Made by a program: the position numbers and the translations under genes. The notes under the pieces were generated by a model. It searched no databases, had not been told where the DNA came from, and saw nothing but the letters and a program-made list of their open reading frames with translations. From Sphaerimonospora thailandensis (lineage in GTDB: Bacteria; Actinomycetota; Actinomycetes; Streptosporangiales; Streptosporangiaceae), in the NCBI RefSeq assembly GCF_016863115.1, contig NZ_BOOG01000042.1, positions 1 to 64,000 on the forward strand: 64,000 nucleotides of DNA, written 5' to 3'. Position 1 is the first letter of the stretch. Each line of letters opens with the position of its first letter. Shown here in pieces: positions 25,701 to 35,210 of this stretch.

Positions 25701-26846
25701 ATGACGCGCGTCCGTGTGTCCCGCCTCGTCTTCTTCCACTGGCGAAATGGCCAAATGGTATGCGACGATCCGCTGAGACATCGCCAGTTCGCGCTGAGCG
25801 CGGCCGCGGAATCCCTGCTGCGGCCGCTTTCCCACTGGACCGATCTGCGCGAGCTGGACGGCGAACTCTCGGAGCTGGCACAGCGACTGCTCGCCGCGCA
25901 TGTCCTCGTCGCCGAGGGATCCCCTGAGCATCTCCTCGAGGAAAGGGAAAGCCCGTGGTCCACCTGGGGCTCAGCGGCGACGTATTACCATCTCGCCACC
26001 CGCACCCGCCGCGATGACGCGTTCCTGACCGCGGCCGAGGACACCGCCGAGATCCGCCGCCGGGCCACGGCCCGGCCCTCGCCCTCCCCGTTCAAGACCC
26101 ATGGCGGGCAGGTGGTCCGCCTGCCGGAGGGCGGGTCGCCCGACGGCGCCGACTTCGGGGCCGACTTCGGGCACGTCCTGCGGGCGCGCCGGACCACCCG
26201 CCGGTTCAGCGCGGCCGATCCCGTGAGCGCCGAGCAGCTGAGCGGCCTGCTGCGCTGGGTGGCCGGTCCGTTCCACCGGATAGACGTGCCGGGGGTCGGA
26301 TCGGTCGTGCTGAAGACCAGCCCCTCGGGAGGAGCCCGGCACGCCATCGAGGTCTACCCCGTCGTGCTCAGCGTCTCCGGCGTGCCGCCGGGCGTTTACC
26401 ACTACCGGGCCCAGGACCACTGTCTGGAGACCGTCAGACCGGGCAGACCTGACTCCGGCGAGCTCGTCCACTGGTGCGGCGGTCAACTCTACGCGGACAC
26501 CGCGGGGGTTCTGCTGCTCTACACGGCCGTGCTCCGCCGGTCGGCCTGGAAATATCGAACAGGCCGGACGTACCGAACGCTCTTCATGGACCTGGGGCAT
26601 CTCAGTCAGACCGCGTACCTCGTCGCCACCGCGCTGGGGCTCGGCGCGTTCTTCACCGCCGCCACCCGCGACGAGGCGATCGAAGAGGTCCTGGGCCTCA
26701 CCTGGGAAGAAGAGATCTTCCTGGGGCTGACCGGGGTGGGCGTCCCGGACGAAACAGAGTCGCGGCGCCAGCGTGAGATGCTGGCGGGCGGCCCGGCCGG
26801 CTTCTCCTTCGCGATGGACGCGTGGGACGGGCTGGGAACCACATGA
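25701..26846 (+). CDS. SagB-type (ThcOx/nitroreductase-fold) peptide dehydrogenase
   Basis: 381 residues. The C-terminal ~220 residues are the FMN-binding nitroreductase fold of SagB/McbC-type azoline dehydrogenases: LRARRTTRRFSAADPVSAEQLSGLL, SGGARHAIEVYPVVL, GVYHYRAQDHCLE, and RTLFMDLGHLSQTAYLVATALGLGAFFT. The N-terminal ~100 residues (FFHWRNGQMVCDDP ... ELAQRLLAAHVLV) resemble the winged-helix leader-peptide-binding domain of this family. Normally the enzyme oxidises thiazolines/oxazolines made by a YcaO partner, but no YcaO gene is present here. ATG at 25701 has GGGAGGG upstream; an in-frame ATG at 25665 is the alternative. The stop overlaps the next gene (ATGA). Confidence 0.87.
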   Translation: MTRVRVSRLVFFHWRNGQMVCDDPLRHRQFALSAAAESLLRPLSHWTDLRELDGELSELAQRLLAAHVLVAEGSPEHLLEERESPWSTWGSAATYYHLATRTRRDDAFLTAAEDTAEIRRRATARPSPSPFKTHGGQVVRLPEGGSPDGADFGADFGHVLRARRTTRRFSAADPVSAEQLSGLLRWVAGPFHRIDVPGVGSVVLKTSPSGGARHAIEVYPVVLSVSGVPPGVYHYRAQDHCLETVRPGRPDSGELVHWCGGQLYADTAGVLLLYTAVLRRSAWKYRTGRTYRTLFMDLGHLSQTAYLVATALGLGAFFTAATRDEAIEEVLGLTWEEEIFLGLTGVGVPDETESRRQREMLAGGPAGFSFAMDAWDGLGTT

Positions 26847-27841
26847 CGGCGACCGCGCTGTTGGACGTCTCCCGGCTTGACGCGAACATCCGCCGATTCC
26901 ATGCGAAAGCCGCTGCCGCGGGGGTCGGGGTCCGGGCGCATGTGAAGGCGCACCGCATGGTGGAGGTGACCCGGCGTCAGGCCGCGGCCGGCGCCGCCGG
27001 GATCGCGGTCACCTACGTGCGGGAGGCCCGGCGCCACCTCGCGGCGGGCCTGAGGGACGTCGTCATGACCTGGCCCTGGCTCGAGGAGTGGCGGTGGCCC
27101 CTCCTCGCCGAGCTGGGCCGCGACTGTGACCTGTCGGTACACGTCGATCGGGCGGACGGCGTGGCCGCGCTGGCGGCGGCGGCACGCGAGGCGGGCACCG
27201 TGATCGGGGTCCGGATAGAAGTCGGCGAACGTACCGGCGACCGGTCGATGACCCGTGACGAGGTACTGGCGCTGGCGGGAGCGGTGGAGGAACGACCGGA
27301 GTTGCGGCTCGACGGCGTCACCGGCTATCGCGCGCTGATGACTCCCGCGGAGGTGCGAAAGCGGCACGACATCGGACGCGGCCTCGCCCGGCTGCTGGTC
27401 GACCGTGCCGAGCATCTGCGCGCGCATCGGATCTCCTGCCCCGTGGTGGCGGTGGGCGGGACCCCCACGGCGGACGGAGCCCTCGAAGTCGACGGGGTGA
27501 CCGAGATCTGCGGCGGAGCCTACCCCCTGTTGGACGCCGGCATGGCGGCCGCCGGCATGTGCGGCTTCGACGACGTGGCCCTGAGCGTCGGCGCCACGCT
27601 GCTGGGCGGGGGCCGTACCGACGCCGACGAGCTGCTGCGGGGTGCCGCGCAGCCCTGGGCGTCCCCGGAGGAGGTGGCGACGCTCGCTGACGGGACGCCG
27701 ATCCCCGCGACCGCGGAGCCCGGCACGGTCGTTACGCTGCTCCCCGCCCACATCTGCCCGCTGATCGTGCGACTGCCCGGCGTGGACACCGCCGAAGGCC
27801 GGTGGAACGTGCACCACCTGCCAGACGAGGGGCCCCCTTGA
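26843..27841 (+). CDS. PLP-dependent D-serine dehydratase/D-threonine aldolase-like enzyme
   Basis: 332 residues of the fold-type III (alanine-racemase-like) PLP family. The Schiff-base lysine is K35 in VRAHVKAHR. The C-terminal domain has AHIC (H303, C305), which is the zinc-binding His-x-Cys pair of eukaryotic-type D-serine dehydratases. Known relatives act on D-3-hydroxy amino acids (D-Ser, D-Thr, D-threo-3-hydroxyaspartate). In this operon it may modify a residue released from, or still part of, the peptide. Overlaps with both neighbours show tight coupling. Confidence 0.85.
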   Translation: MTATALLDVSRLDANIRRFHAKAAAAGVGVRAHVKAHRMVEVTRRQAAAGAAGIAVTYVREARRHLAAGLRDVVMTWPWLEEWRWPLLAELGRDCDLSVHVDRADGVAALAAAAREAGTVIGVRIEVGERTGDRSMTRDEVLALAGAVEERPELRLDGVTGYRALMTPAEVRKRHDIGRGLARLLVDRAEHLRAHRISCPVVAVGGTPTADGALEVDGVTEICGGAYPLLDAGMAAAGMCGFDDVALSVGATLLGGGRTDADELLRGAAQPWASPEEVATLADGTPIPATAEPGTVVTLLPAHICPLIVRLPGVDTAEGRWNVHHLPDEGPP

Positions 27842-29088
27842 ACAAGCTCAACGTGCTCAAGGATGGCGGTTTCCGCTGGTTCTTCCTGGCCCAGTGCGCG
27901 TCGCTCCTCGGCGACCGCATGGTCGGCCCGGCCCTCGCCCTCGCCGTCCTCGGCCTGACCGGATCGGCGGCGGATCTCGGTTGGGTGCTTGCGGCGGCAG
28001 CGGTGCCCGAGGTCGTCTTCATGCTGGCGGGAGGCGTCATCGGAGATCGCTTTCCCCGGCAGACCGTAATGCTCAGCAGCGACCTCGTCCGCGCCGTCGT
28101 CCAGGCGGCGACGGCCTTCCTGCTGCTCACCGGCCGGGCCCAGGTCTGGCAGCTCATCTGTCTGCAGGTGGTGCACGGCACCGCCTCGGCGCTGTTCACT
28201 CCCGCGATCAGCGGGCTCGTGCAGGCGACCACACATCCCGGCAACCGTCAGGCGGCCAACGCGCTGCGCGGCATCGCCCAGTCGGCCTCCATGGTCGGCG
28301 GACCCGTGCTGGCGGGCCTGCTGGTGTCGCTGAGCAATCCCGGCTGGGCCGTCGCGATCGACTCGGCCACGTTCCTGCTCAGCGCCGTCTTCCTCTCCCT
28401 GGTGAGGCTGCCGCCGGGCGACCGCCGCATGCGGGCACGCCCCTTCCTGCGTGACCTCCTCGACGGGTGGCGGGCGTTCCGCAGCCGACGGTGGGTATGG
28501 GCCGTCATCATCGCGGCGTCGCTCATCAACATGCTCTACGCGGCCTTCATCGTGCTCGGGCCGATGGTGAGCAGGTCCTCCCTCGGCGGGAACCACGCGT
28601 GGGCGGTCCTTCTCACCGCCTTCGGCCTCGGCAGCCTGATCGGCGGGACGGTCTCGCTGTACGTCCGCGCCCGGTTCCCCCTGCGCAGCGGACTCGTCGT
28701 GGTCACATTGTTCGCCTTCCCCACCCTGGCGCTGGCCACCGGGATGCCGCTCGCTGTCGCCGCCGCGGGAGCTTTCTGCGGCGGGATCGGGCTGATGGTG
28801 TTCAACACCCTGTGGGAGACGACGCTGCAGCGGCACGTGCCCGCGGAGTCCCTGTCCCGCGTGAGCGCCTATGAGTGGTTCGGTGCCATGGCGTGCCAGC
28901 CGATCGGTCTCGCGCTCGTCGCCCCCGCCGCGGCGCGCTTCGGTCTCGCGCCGACCCTGTGGGCGGCCGGTCTGGCGCAGGTTCTGATCAGCCTGCTTCC
29001 GCTGGCGCTGCGCGACGTCCGTCTCATCCCCGCCGAGCCTCTGCCCGGCCCCGAGCCGGAGCCCGTCCCCCAACCCGGCCCGGTCTGA
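27838..29088 (+). CDS. MFS exporter (MFS_3, EntS-like)
   Basis: About 416 residues with 12 TM helices. The N-terminal FRWFFLAQCASLLGDRMVGPALALAVLGLTGS and GGVIGDRFPRQTVML are typical of the MFS_3 'transmembrane secretion effector' group that includes the enterobactin exporter. TTG at 27838 is chosen because GAGGGG precedes it by 5 bases and it overlaps the previous stop (TTGA); GTG at 27802 is an alternative. The C-terminus is a Pro-Glu tail (PEPEPVPQPGPV). As the last gene of the peptide operon it probably exports the product. Confidence 0.87.
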   Translation: MNKLNVLKDGGFRWFFLAQCASLLGDRMVGPALALAVLGLTGSAADLGWVLAAAAVPEVVFMLAGGVIGDRFPRQTVMLSSDLVRAVVQAATAFLLLTGRAQVWQLICLQVVHGTASALFTPAISGLVQATTHPGNRQAANALRGIAQSASMVGGPVLAGLLVSLSNPGWAVAIDSATFLLSAVFLSLVRLPPGDRRMRARPFLRDLLDGWRAFRSRRWVWAVIIAASLINMLYAAFIVLGPMVSRSSLGGNHAWAVLLTAFGLGSLIGGTVSLYVRARFPLRSGLVVVTLFAFPTLALATGMPLAVAAAGAFCGGIGLMVFNTLWETTLQRHVPAESLSRVSAYEWFGAMACQPIGLALVAPAAARFGLAPTLWAAGLAQVLISLLPLALRDVRLIPAEPLPGPEPEPVPQPGPV

Positions 29089-29108
29089 TGAAACGGTCGG
29101 CGGCCCGG

Positions 29109-29876
29109 CTACGGGACGGCGAACTGGTCGTAGGCGAGTTTCGCGATCAGGGCGGTGACGACGCACAACAGGACGATCCGCACGAAACCTGAGCCGCGGT
29201 TGAGTGCCATCCGGGCGCCGATCTGGGCGCCGGCGATGTTGCAGGCGGCCATGCCGAGGCCCAGGGCCCACATGACGTGGCCCTGCAGTCCGAAGACGAT
29301 CAACGCGCCGAGATTGGTCCCGGTGTTTATGATCTTCGCGGTGGCCGAGGCGTGGACGAAGTCGGCGCCCAGGATCGAGGTGAACGCGATGAGCAGGAAC
29401 GTCCCGGTGCCGGGCCCGAGGATGCCGTCGTAGTAGGCGATCAGCACGCCGGCGGCGACGATCGCGGTGAGCACCCGCCGGCGGGTGCGCAGGTGCGGAT
29501 GCGGCAGGCGTCCGAAGTCGGGGCGCAGCGTGACGAACGCGGCGACGCCCAGCAGCACGACCATGATCAGCGGGTTCAGCACCGCCCTGTCGAGCAGGGC
29601 GGCCGAGGCCGCGCCCAGGCCGGCGAAGGCCACCGCCAGCGCCCCGGCCGGTACGGCGACCGCCCGGTCGAGCTTCGTCCTCCGGGCGTAGGTGACGGCG
29701 GCGGAGGCCGTGCCGAAGATGGCGGCGGACTTGTTGGTGGCGAGCGCCTGCACCGGCGACAGCCCGGCCAGCAGCAGCGCGGGAAGCTGGAGCAGACCTC
29801 CCCCGCCGACGACGGCGTCCACCCAGCCCGCCGACAGCGCCGCAAGAAGCAGCACCACGATCTGGCCCGCCTCCAC
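29109..29876 (-). CDS. TSUP/TauE-SafE-family anion exporter
   Basis: 255 residues, 7-8 TM helices. Signature pieces are WVDAVVGGGGLLQLPALLL and the second-repeat YYDGILGPGTGTFL, both typical of the sulfite exporter TauE/SafE family. The transported compound is probably a sulfur or carboxylate anion. It is convergent with the MFS exporter of the peptide operon, 20 bases apart, with no clear hairpin between them. Confidence 0.87.
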   Translation of the reverse strand: MEAGQIVVLLLAALSAGWVDAVVGGGGLLQLPALLLAGLSPVQALATNKSAAIFGTASAAVTYARRTKLDRAVAVPAGALAVAFAGLGAASAALLDRAVLNPLIMVVLLGVAAFVTLRPDFGRLPHPHLRTRRRVLTAIVAAGVLIAYYDGILGPGTGTFLLIAFTSILGADFVHASATAKIINTGTNLGALIVFGLQGHVMWALGLGMAACNIAGAQIGARMALNRGSGFVRIVLLCVVTALIAKLAYDQFAVP

Positions 29877-29913
29877 GCGGCGCGCCCTCCTTTACGTCGG
29901 CTTGCCCCAGAGC

Positions 29914-30543
29914 CTATCCGGCCACCGCGCGTGCGGCCTCCTCCCGCGCCGGCCGTACGGGAGTGCGTGCCGCCACCAGCCACAGCACGACGAGTGCGAC
30001 GACCGCGAGCACCGCGGCGGCCAGCGCCGCCTCCGCCGAGTCGCGCCAGAGACCGGTGATCGCCAAGGCTGCCGGCAGCGCGGCCGTGAGCACCCCCTCG
30101 GTGATCGCGACCCAGCCGGTGAAGCGGGTGAGCCCGGTGCGGCCGAGCCCGAGCACGAGGAAGAACAGGAGCCACAGCAGCGCCCATGTGAGCCAGATGA
30201 CCACGAACACCCGCTCGCCGGTCTGCCACAGGTAGGCGGCGTAGCCCACGGCGGTGAACGCGACGAACAGGGAGAACCAGCCGAGCCCCTCCCCCGGCCA
30301 GCCGGTCACGGCGTTGATGCCCGACCACAGGTAGGTGAAGCCGAACAGGTAGATCCCCGCGGCGCCGGCGATGATCGCCCTGTCGCCGGCGGAGGTCATG
30401 ATGAGGAAGGTCGGCGTCACCACCTGCAGCGTGCCGACGAAGAAGTTGAGCGGGGCGGTTCCCTTGGGCGTGATCTTCCCGAGGAGCCCGAGACCGTTGA
30501 TGATCAGCACCGCACCGACGTAGAACAGTCCCACGTCACTCAT
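29914..30543 (-). CDS. AmiS/UreI-family transporter (urea/amide channel)
   Basis: 209 residues with six to seven TM helices. The N-terminal VGLFYVGAVLIINGLGLLGKI and FVGTLQVVTPTFLIMTSAG are characteristic. Family members are proton-gated urea channels or short-chain amide permeases. No urease or amidase gene is next to it. The downstream TSUP gene is on the same strand, 37 bases away. AGAGGGA before the ATG at 30543 is a good ribosome binding site. Confidence 0.87.
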   Translation of the reverse strand: MSDVGLFYVGAVLIINGLGLLGKITPKGTAPLNFFVGTLQVVTPTFLIMTSAGDRAIIAGAAGIYLFGFTYLWSGINAVTGWPGEGLGWFSLFVAFTAVGYAAYLWQTGERVFVVIWLTWALLWLLFFLVLGLGRTGLTRFTGWVAITEGVLTAALPAALAITGLWRDSAEAALAAAVLAVVALVVLWLVAARTPVRPAREEAARAVAG

Positions 30544-30784
30544 GCCATGTCCCTCTTTCCATGAAGGCGTCCCGGCGCGGAGTCGATGGTCGCGGAAGTC
30601 TCGGGACGCCCGGGTCGTCCGTGGGGACGCGGCGGAGACGATGCTATAGGCCCGCCCGGACTTCCCCCACCGTTCTTCCTGATGACTCTCACGAGTGGGA
30701 CCAGGCGGTTCATCGACGTCCGCGGCTGGTCACCGAAGCCTGGCCGGGGCACGTACGGTTCCTCCGCTCCGGGAGAATGCAGGC

Positions 30785-31390
30785 ATGGTTGAACAGAGCA
30801 TCTGGATGCAGAAGGTCGCCGCCGACCCCGGTCACTCCGCCTGGTTCATCGAGCGCTTCCGTTCCATGGCTCGTGCCGGTGACGACCTCGCCGGGGAAGC
30901 CCGCCTCGTGGACGCCATGGTGCCGCGCCGAGCCCGCATCCTCGACGCCGGCTGCGGATCCGGCCGGGTCGGCGGCGTGTTGGCCGAGGCCGGCCACGAC
31001 GTCGTCGGGGTCGACGTCGACCCGGCGCTGATCGAGGCCGCCGGGCACGACCACCCCGGGCCGCGATGGATGGTCGGCGACCTGGCCGAACTCGACCTGC
31101 CCGCGCAGGGCGTCACCGCGCCGTTCGACGCCATCGTCTGCGCCGGGAACGTGATGACGTTCCTCGCGCCGAGCACCCGTCGTGAGGTGCTGAAACGGTT
31201 CCGTGCGCACCTCGCGCCGGACGGCCGGGCCGCGATCGGCTTCGGCGTCGGCCGCGGCTACGAGTTCGGCGAGTTCCTGGCGGACGCCGCGGCCGGCGCG
31301 CTCGAACCCGACCTGCTGCTGTCCGCGTGGGACCTGCGTCCGTTCAGGGACGACTCGAGCTTCCTGGTCGCCCTCCTCCGCCCCGCGTGA
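30785..31390 (+). CDS. Class I SAM-dependent methyltransferase
   Basis: 201 residues. Motif I ILDAGCGSGRVGGVLAEAGH, motif II acidic VGVDVDPALI, and VGDLAELDLP are intact. The C-terminal half is the usual methyltransferase core without a recognisable substrate domain. GGGAG precedes ATG 30785. Substrate unknown. Confidence 0.83.
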   Translation: MVEQSIWMQKVAADPGHSAWFIERFRSMARAGDDLAGEARLVDAMVPRRARILDAGCGSGRVGGVLAEAGHDVVGVDVDPALIEAAGHDHPGPRWMVGDLAELDLPAQGVTAPFDAIVCAGNVMTFLAPSTRREVLKRFRAHLAPDGRAAIGFGVGRGYEFGEFLADAAAGALEPDLLLSAWDLRPFRDDSSFLVALLRPA

Positions 31391-31441
31391 CCGAGCGGCC
31401 GAGCCCGGCGACCCCGGCCCCTCAAGGGTGACCCTGCCCCC

Positions 31442-32158
31442 TCAGATGGGTTCACCCTCGTCGTCGGGGCCGCCGGGCCTGGGGGAGGTGGCGGGCGACG
31501 GCTGCCCGGGCCGGGGCGTGGTCGACTCCCGCGGTGCCTGCGGTTCCGGCTCGGTGGGCTGGGGCGGCGGCGTGGGCACGAAGTTGGTCGCCGGCAGCGG
31601 CGGCCGCGGCTGCGGGTCGTGGCCGCCGCGGAACAGCAACTGCCACACCACGGCCGCCAGCGTGAGCGTGAGCGCGGCCAGCAGTGCCGACGCCAGCACC
31701 ACGGACCTGCGGGTGGCGATCGGCGGCGGCGGAGGCCCCAGAGGGGCGGGCAGCGCCGGGGCTTCGTCGCCCAGCCAGTACGGCGCGAAGTCGGGCCCGC
31801 TCCACCGGCCGGTCAGCATGCCCGAGACCAGGATCCGGTCGAGGAACCGTTCGGCGCCGGGGCCGCCCGGGACGTACGGCACGGCCACCCAGGGGGCCTG
31901 ACCGTCGTGCATGGCCACGACCGGCGGCAGGTCACCGCCGCCGCGCCGGCGGGCCGCGGCCCTGATGACGGTGACGAACCGGTCCCTGGCCGCGGCGTCG
32001 AGCGCGGCGCCGGTCGTGAGGACCGCCACCGACACCGCCCGGCCGTCCGGTCCCTGTCCGAGGTAGACCAGCCCGGCCGGCGCCCTGCCCAGGCGGGCCT
32101 GCAGCACGAACGGCCCCAGGCGGGGCGGGTCGTGGTGCTGCAGCGGCCTGCTCACCAC
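31442..32158 (-). CDS. Pseudokinase-like membrane protein with proline-rich tail
   Basis: 238 residues. Residues 14-98 look like the N-lobe of a Hanks-type Ser/Thr kinase: LGPFVLQARLGRAPAGLVYLGQ is a degenerate glycine loop, and PWVAVPYVPGG resembles the hinge. The ATP-binding Lys of strand 3 is missing, and no HRD or DFG motif follows because the C-lobe is absent. A TM helix is at about 152-176, followed by an extracellular Pro/Thr-rich tail. A catalytic role is unlikely. It is divergent from the MoxR operon. Confidence 0.7.
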   Translation of the reverse strand: MVSRPLQHHDPPRLGPFVLQARLGRAPAGLVYLGQGPDGRAVSVAVLTTGAALDAAARDRFVTVIRAAARRRGGGDLPPVVAMHDGQAPWVAVPYVPGGPGAERFLDRILVSGMLTGRWSGPDFAPYWLGDEAPALPAPLGPPPPPIATRRSVVLASALLAALTLTLAAVVWQLLFRGGHDPQPRPPLPATNFVPTPPPQPTEPEPQAPRESTTPRPGQPSPATSPRPGGPDDEGEPI

Positions 32159-32249
32159 CTCATCAAAACACAGCGGGTGTGGTCGTCCGGCGGTGTGGGC
32201 AGATGGGAGAGGATGGAACCTCGCACCCAGTCACGATTGAATAACCTTC

Positions 32250-33314
32250 ATGACCGTTGCCAGTGAGCGTCCCGAGCCCGGCAGGGCCTCGGGTGGACGG
32301 GACGATGCCGCGGGGGCCGATCTGGAGTCGCTGCGCAGAACCGATCTGGAGTCGCTTCACAACGCGCTGGTCCAGGTCAGACGGGTGATCGTCGGGCAGG
32401 ATCACATGGTCGAGCGGCTGCTGGCGGCGCTGCTGGCCCGGGGTCACTGCCTGCTGGAGGGCGTTCCGGGGGTCGCCAAGACGCTGGCGGCCTCGACGCT
32501 GGCCACGGTGGTGGGGGGCACGTTCGCCCGGGTCCAGTTCACCCCGGACCTGGTGCCGAGCGACATCGTCGGCACGCGTGTCTACCATCCGGGCACCGAG
32601 CGGTTCGACGTCGAGCTCGGGCCGGTGTTCGTCAACTTCCTGCTGGCCGACGAGATCAACCGGGCTCCGGCGAAGGTGCAGTCGGCGCTGCTGGAGGTGA
32701 TGGCCGAGCGGCAGGTGACGCTCGCGGGGCGCACGCATCCGCTGCCCAGGCCGTTCGTCGTGCTGGCCACGCAGAACCCGATCGAGTCCGAGGGCGTCTA
32801 CCCGCTGCCGGAGGTGCAGCGCGACCGGTTTCTGTTCCGGGTCAGGGTGGCCCATCCCAGTGCCCACGAAGAGCTGGAGATCCTGCACCGGATGAGCGTC
32901 CGGCCGCCGGTGCCCGAGCCGGTGCTCGACCCCGGGCGGCTGCTGCGGCTGCAGGACATGGCCGAGGAGGTCTCGGTGCACCAGCTCGTCGCCGACTATG
33001 TCGTACGGCTGGTCATGGCCACGCGGATGCCCGCGGAGTACGGCCTGGCGGAGCTGGCGGAGACGATCGAGATCGGCGTGAGCCCGCGGGCGACGCTGGG
33101 GTTGATCGCCGCGGGCCGGGCGCTGGCGCTGCTGCGGGGGCGTGACTACCTGCTGCCCGACGACGTGCGCGACGTGGCCGTCGACGTGATGGCCCATCGG
33201 CTGATGCTGACCTTCGACGCGCTGGCCGACGAGATCGATCCCGCGGAGGTGGTGCGCCGGATTCTGCAGGTCGTGCCGCCTCCCCTCGTCGTGTGGAACC
33301 GGGAGCGGCGGTGA
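32250..33314 (+). CDS. MoxR-type AAA+ ATPase
   Basis: 354 residues. Walker A GVPGVAKT at about 71-78, Walker B NFLLADEIN, sensor 1 VLATQNP and an arginine finger region (EVQRDRFLF) mark a MoxR ATPase. The N-terminus is variable and has a duplicated DLESL. MoxR proteins act as chaperones that remodel or activate partners containing VWA domains, one of which is encoded two genes downstream. No clear Shine-Dalgarno precedes ATG 32250. Confidence 0.92.
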   Translation: MTVASERPEPGRASGGRDDAAGADLESLRRTDLESLHNALVQVRRVIVGQDHMVERLLAALLARGHCLLEGVPGVAKTLAASTLATVVGGTFARVQFTPDLVPSDIVGTRVYHPGTERFDVELGPVFVNFLLADEINRAPAKVQSALLEVMAERQVTLAGRTHPLPRPFVVLATQNPIESEGVYPLPEVQRDRFLFRVRVAHPSAHEELEILHRMSVRPPVPEPVLDPGRLLRLQDMAEEVSVHQLVADYVVRLVMATRMPAEYGLAELAETIEIGVSPRATLGLIAAGRALALLRGRDYLLPDDVRDVAVDVMAHRLMLTFDALADEIDPAEVVRRILQVVPPPLVVWNRERR

Positions 33315-33318
33315 GCCG

Positions 33319-34248
33319 ATGAGTGGCGGGGTGAGTCCGGAGCGGGCGCTGCGGCGGCTGGAGCTCACCGTGCTGCGCCGCCTCGACGGGCTGCTGCAGG
33401 GCCGCCACCAGGGGCTGATCCCGGGGCCCGGCAGTGAGCCGGGCGACACCCGGGTCTACGTTCCCGGCGAGGACGACGTGCGCCGGATGGACTGGGCGGT
33501 GACGGCGCGCACCACCGTGCCGCACGTGCGGGATCTGATCGCCGACCGGGAGCTGGAGACCTGGGCTCTGGCGGATCTGTCGGCGAGCATGGACTTCGGG
33601 ACGGCCGACATGACCAAGCGTGACCTGGTGGTGTCGGCCGTGGGCGCGATCGGGTTCCTGGCCGGTCGCGTCGGCGACCGGTTCGGCGCCTATGTCCTGC
33701 ACGGCCACGACGTCCATCGCTATCCGGCGCGGCCCGGCCGGTCCGCGCTGTACGGGCTGCTGCACACGCTGCTGGCCGCCCCCGAGGCGGTGGGGGCGGC
33801 GGATCTGGGGCAGGCGATCGAGGTGATGTCGGCGGCGCACCGCAAGCGGGGCCTGCGGGTGATCGTTTCTGACTTCCTGAGCGGTTCCTCCCCCGAGGCC
33901 CCGGGGTGGGAGCGGCCGCTGCGCCGGCTGGCCGCCCGCCAGCAGGTGCTCGCCGTGGAGGTGATCGACCCGCGGGAGCTCGACCTGCCCGACGTCGGGC
34001 TGGTCACGTTCACCGATCCGGAGACCGGGCACTCCCGCGACGTCCACCTGTCGCGGCGGCTGCGGGAGCGGTACGCGGCCGCGGCGGCCGCGCAGCGTGC
34101 GGCCACCCGGGTCGCGCTGCGCCGCGCCGGGGCCGGGCATCTGGTCCTGCGCACCGACCGCGACTGGGTGGCCGACATCGCGCGGTTCGTGCTGGGGCAG
34201 TCGCGTGCCTCGCGGGGGCTGTCCGCGAGGCGGGGGGTGGTGCGGTGA
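33319..34248 (+). CDS. DUF58-domain protein
   Basis: 309 residues with the DUF58 core: [29 protein letters not shown] is the signature region. The protein is soluble or peripheral and appears almost always next to MoxR and VWA genes. It begins 4 bases after the MoxR stop and overlaps the next gene by four bases. The role is probably in assembly or quality control at the cell envelope together with MoxR. Confidence 0.9.
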   Translation: MSGGVSPERALRRLELTVLRRLDGLLQGRHQGLIPGPGSEPGDTRVYVPGEDDVRRMDWAVTARTTVPHVRDLIADRELETWALADLSASMDFGTADMTKRDLVVSAVGAIGFLAGRVGDRFGAYVLHGHDVHRYPARPGRSALYGLLHTLLAAPEAVGAADLGQAIEVMSAAHRKRGLRVIVSDFLSGSSPEAPGWERPLRRLAARQQVLAVEVIDPRELDLPDVGLVTFTDPETGHSRDVHLSRRLRERYAAAAAAQRAATRVALRRAGAGHLVLRTDRDWVADIARFVLGQSRASRGLSARRGVVR

Positions 34249-35192
34249 AGTTCCTGTCGCCCGGCTGGCTGTGGCTGTTCGCGCTGCTCGCCGCGCTCGT
34301 GGCGGGGTATGTGGCGGTGCAGTTCCGGCGCCGCCGCTACACGGTGCGGTTCACCAACCTCGCCCTGCTGTCGCTGGTCGCCCCCGAACGGCCGGCGTGG
34401 CGGCGGCATGTCCCGGCCGCGCTGTTCCTGGTGATGATGAGTCTGCTGATCGTCGGTGCGGCGCGGCCGACCGGCGAGGTGCGGGTGCCCCGCGACCGTG
34501 CCACGATCATCATCGCGGTGGACATCTCGCTGTCGATGGACGCCGACGACGTCCCGCCGAGCCGGCTGGTCGCGGCCAAGCAGGCCGCCCAGCAGTTCGT
34601 CTCCGACCTGCCCGAACGGTTCAACGTGGGCGTGGTGACCTTCGCCCGGTCGGCCGCGGTGGTCGTCTCCCCCACCACCGACCACGCGGCGGTCACGGCG
34701 GCGATCTCCAACCTGACCACCCGGCCGGGCACCGCGATCGGCGAGGCGGTGTTCAACTCGCTCGACTCGATCAGGTCGTTCGACCAGCGGGCGGTGACCG
34801 ATCCGCCGCCGTCGGCGATCGTGCTGCTGTCCGACGGGGACAACACCTCGGGCAGATCGGTCGGCGACGCGGTGGAGGCGGCGGTGGGGGCGAAGGTGCC
34901 GGTCTCCACGATCGCGTACGGCACGCCGGAGGGGACCGTGAACATCGAGAACCGGCCGGTGCTGGTGCCGGTGAACAAGGCCACGCTGAAGTCGCTGGCC
35001 GAGGGGACGGGCGGCCGGGCCTACACGGCGGAGTCCAGCAGCCAGTTGCGGGAGGTGTACGCGCAGATCGGGACATCGCTGGGCTACCGGCTGGTGCATC
35101 AGGAGATCACTCAGCGGTTCATCCTGGGGGCGGCCGCGGCCGGGCTGCTGCTGGCCGGGGCGGCCATGCTGTTGGGCTCTCGCATTCCGTAG
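34245..35192 (+). CDS. VWA-domain membrane protein (BatA-like)
   Basis: 315 residues. Two TM helices near 7-27 and 56-72 precede a von Willebrand factor A domain with a complete MIDAS (D93-I-S95-L-S97, then a Thr loop and LLSDGDN). A third TM helix is at the C-terminus ([19 protein letters not shown]). This is the BatA/BatB layout. GTG at 34245 overlaps the DUF58 stop. With MoxR and DUF58 it forms the third member of the operon. Confidence 0.92.
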   Translation: MKFLSPGWLWLFALLAALVAGYVAVQFRRRRYTVRFTNLALLSLVAPERPAWRRHVPAALFLVMMSLLIVGAARPTGEVRVPRDRATIIIAVDISLSMDADDVPPSRLVAAKQAAQQFVSDLPERFNVGVVTFARSAAVVVSPTTDHAAVTAAISNLTTRPGTAIGEAVFNSLDSIRSFDQRAVTDPPPSAIVLLSDGDNTSGRSVGDAVEAAVGAKVPVSTIAYGTPEGTVNIENRPVLVPVNKATLKSLAEGTGGRAYTAESSSQLREVYAQIGTSLGYRLVHQEITQRFILGAAAAGLLLAGAAMLLGSRIP

Positions 35193-35210
35193 CGTTGGTA
35201 CGTTTGCCCC

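Noticed and set aside
30544-30784. Guanidine or other riboswitch upstream of the AmiS/UreI gene
   Set aside because: The conserved ykkC-type sequence blocks were not found in the 240-base leader; only a normal ribosome binding site is visible.
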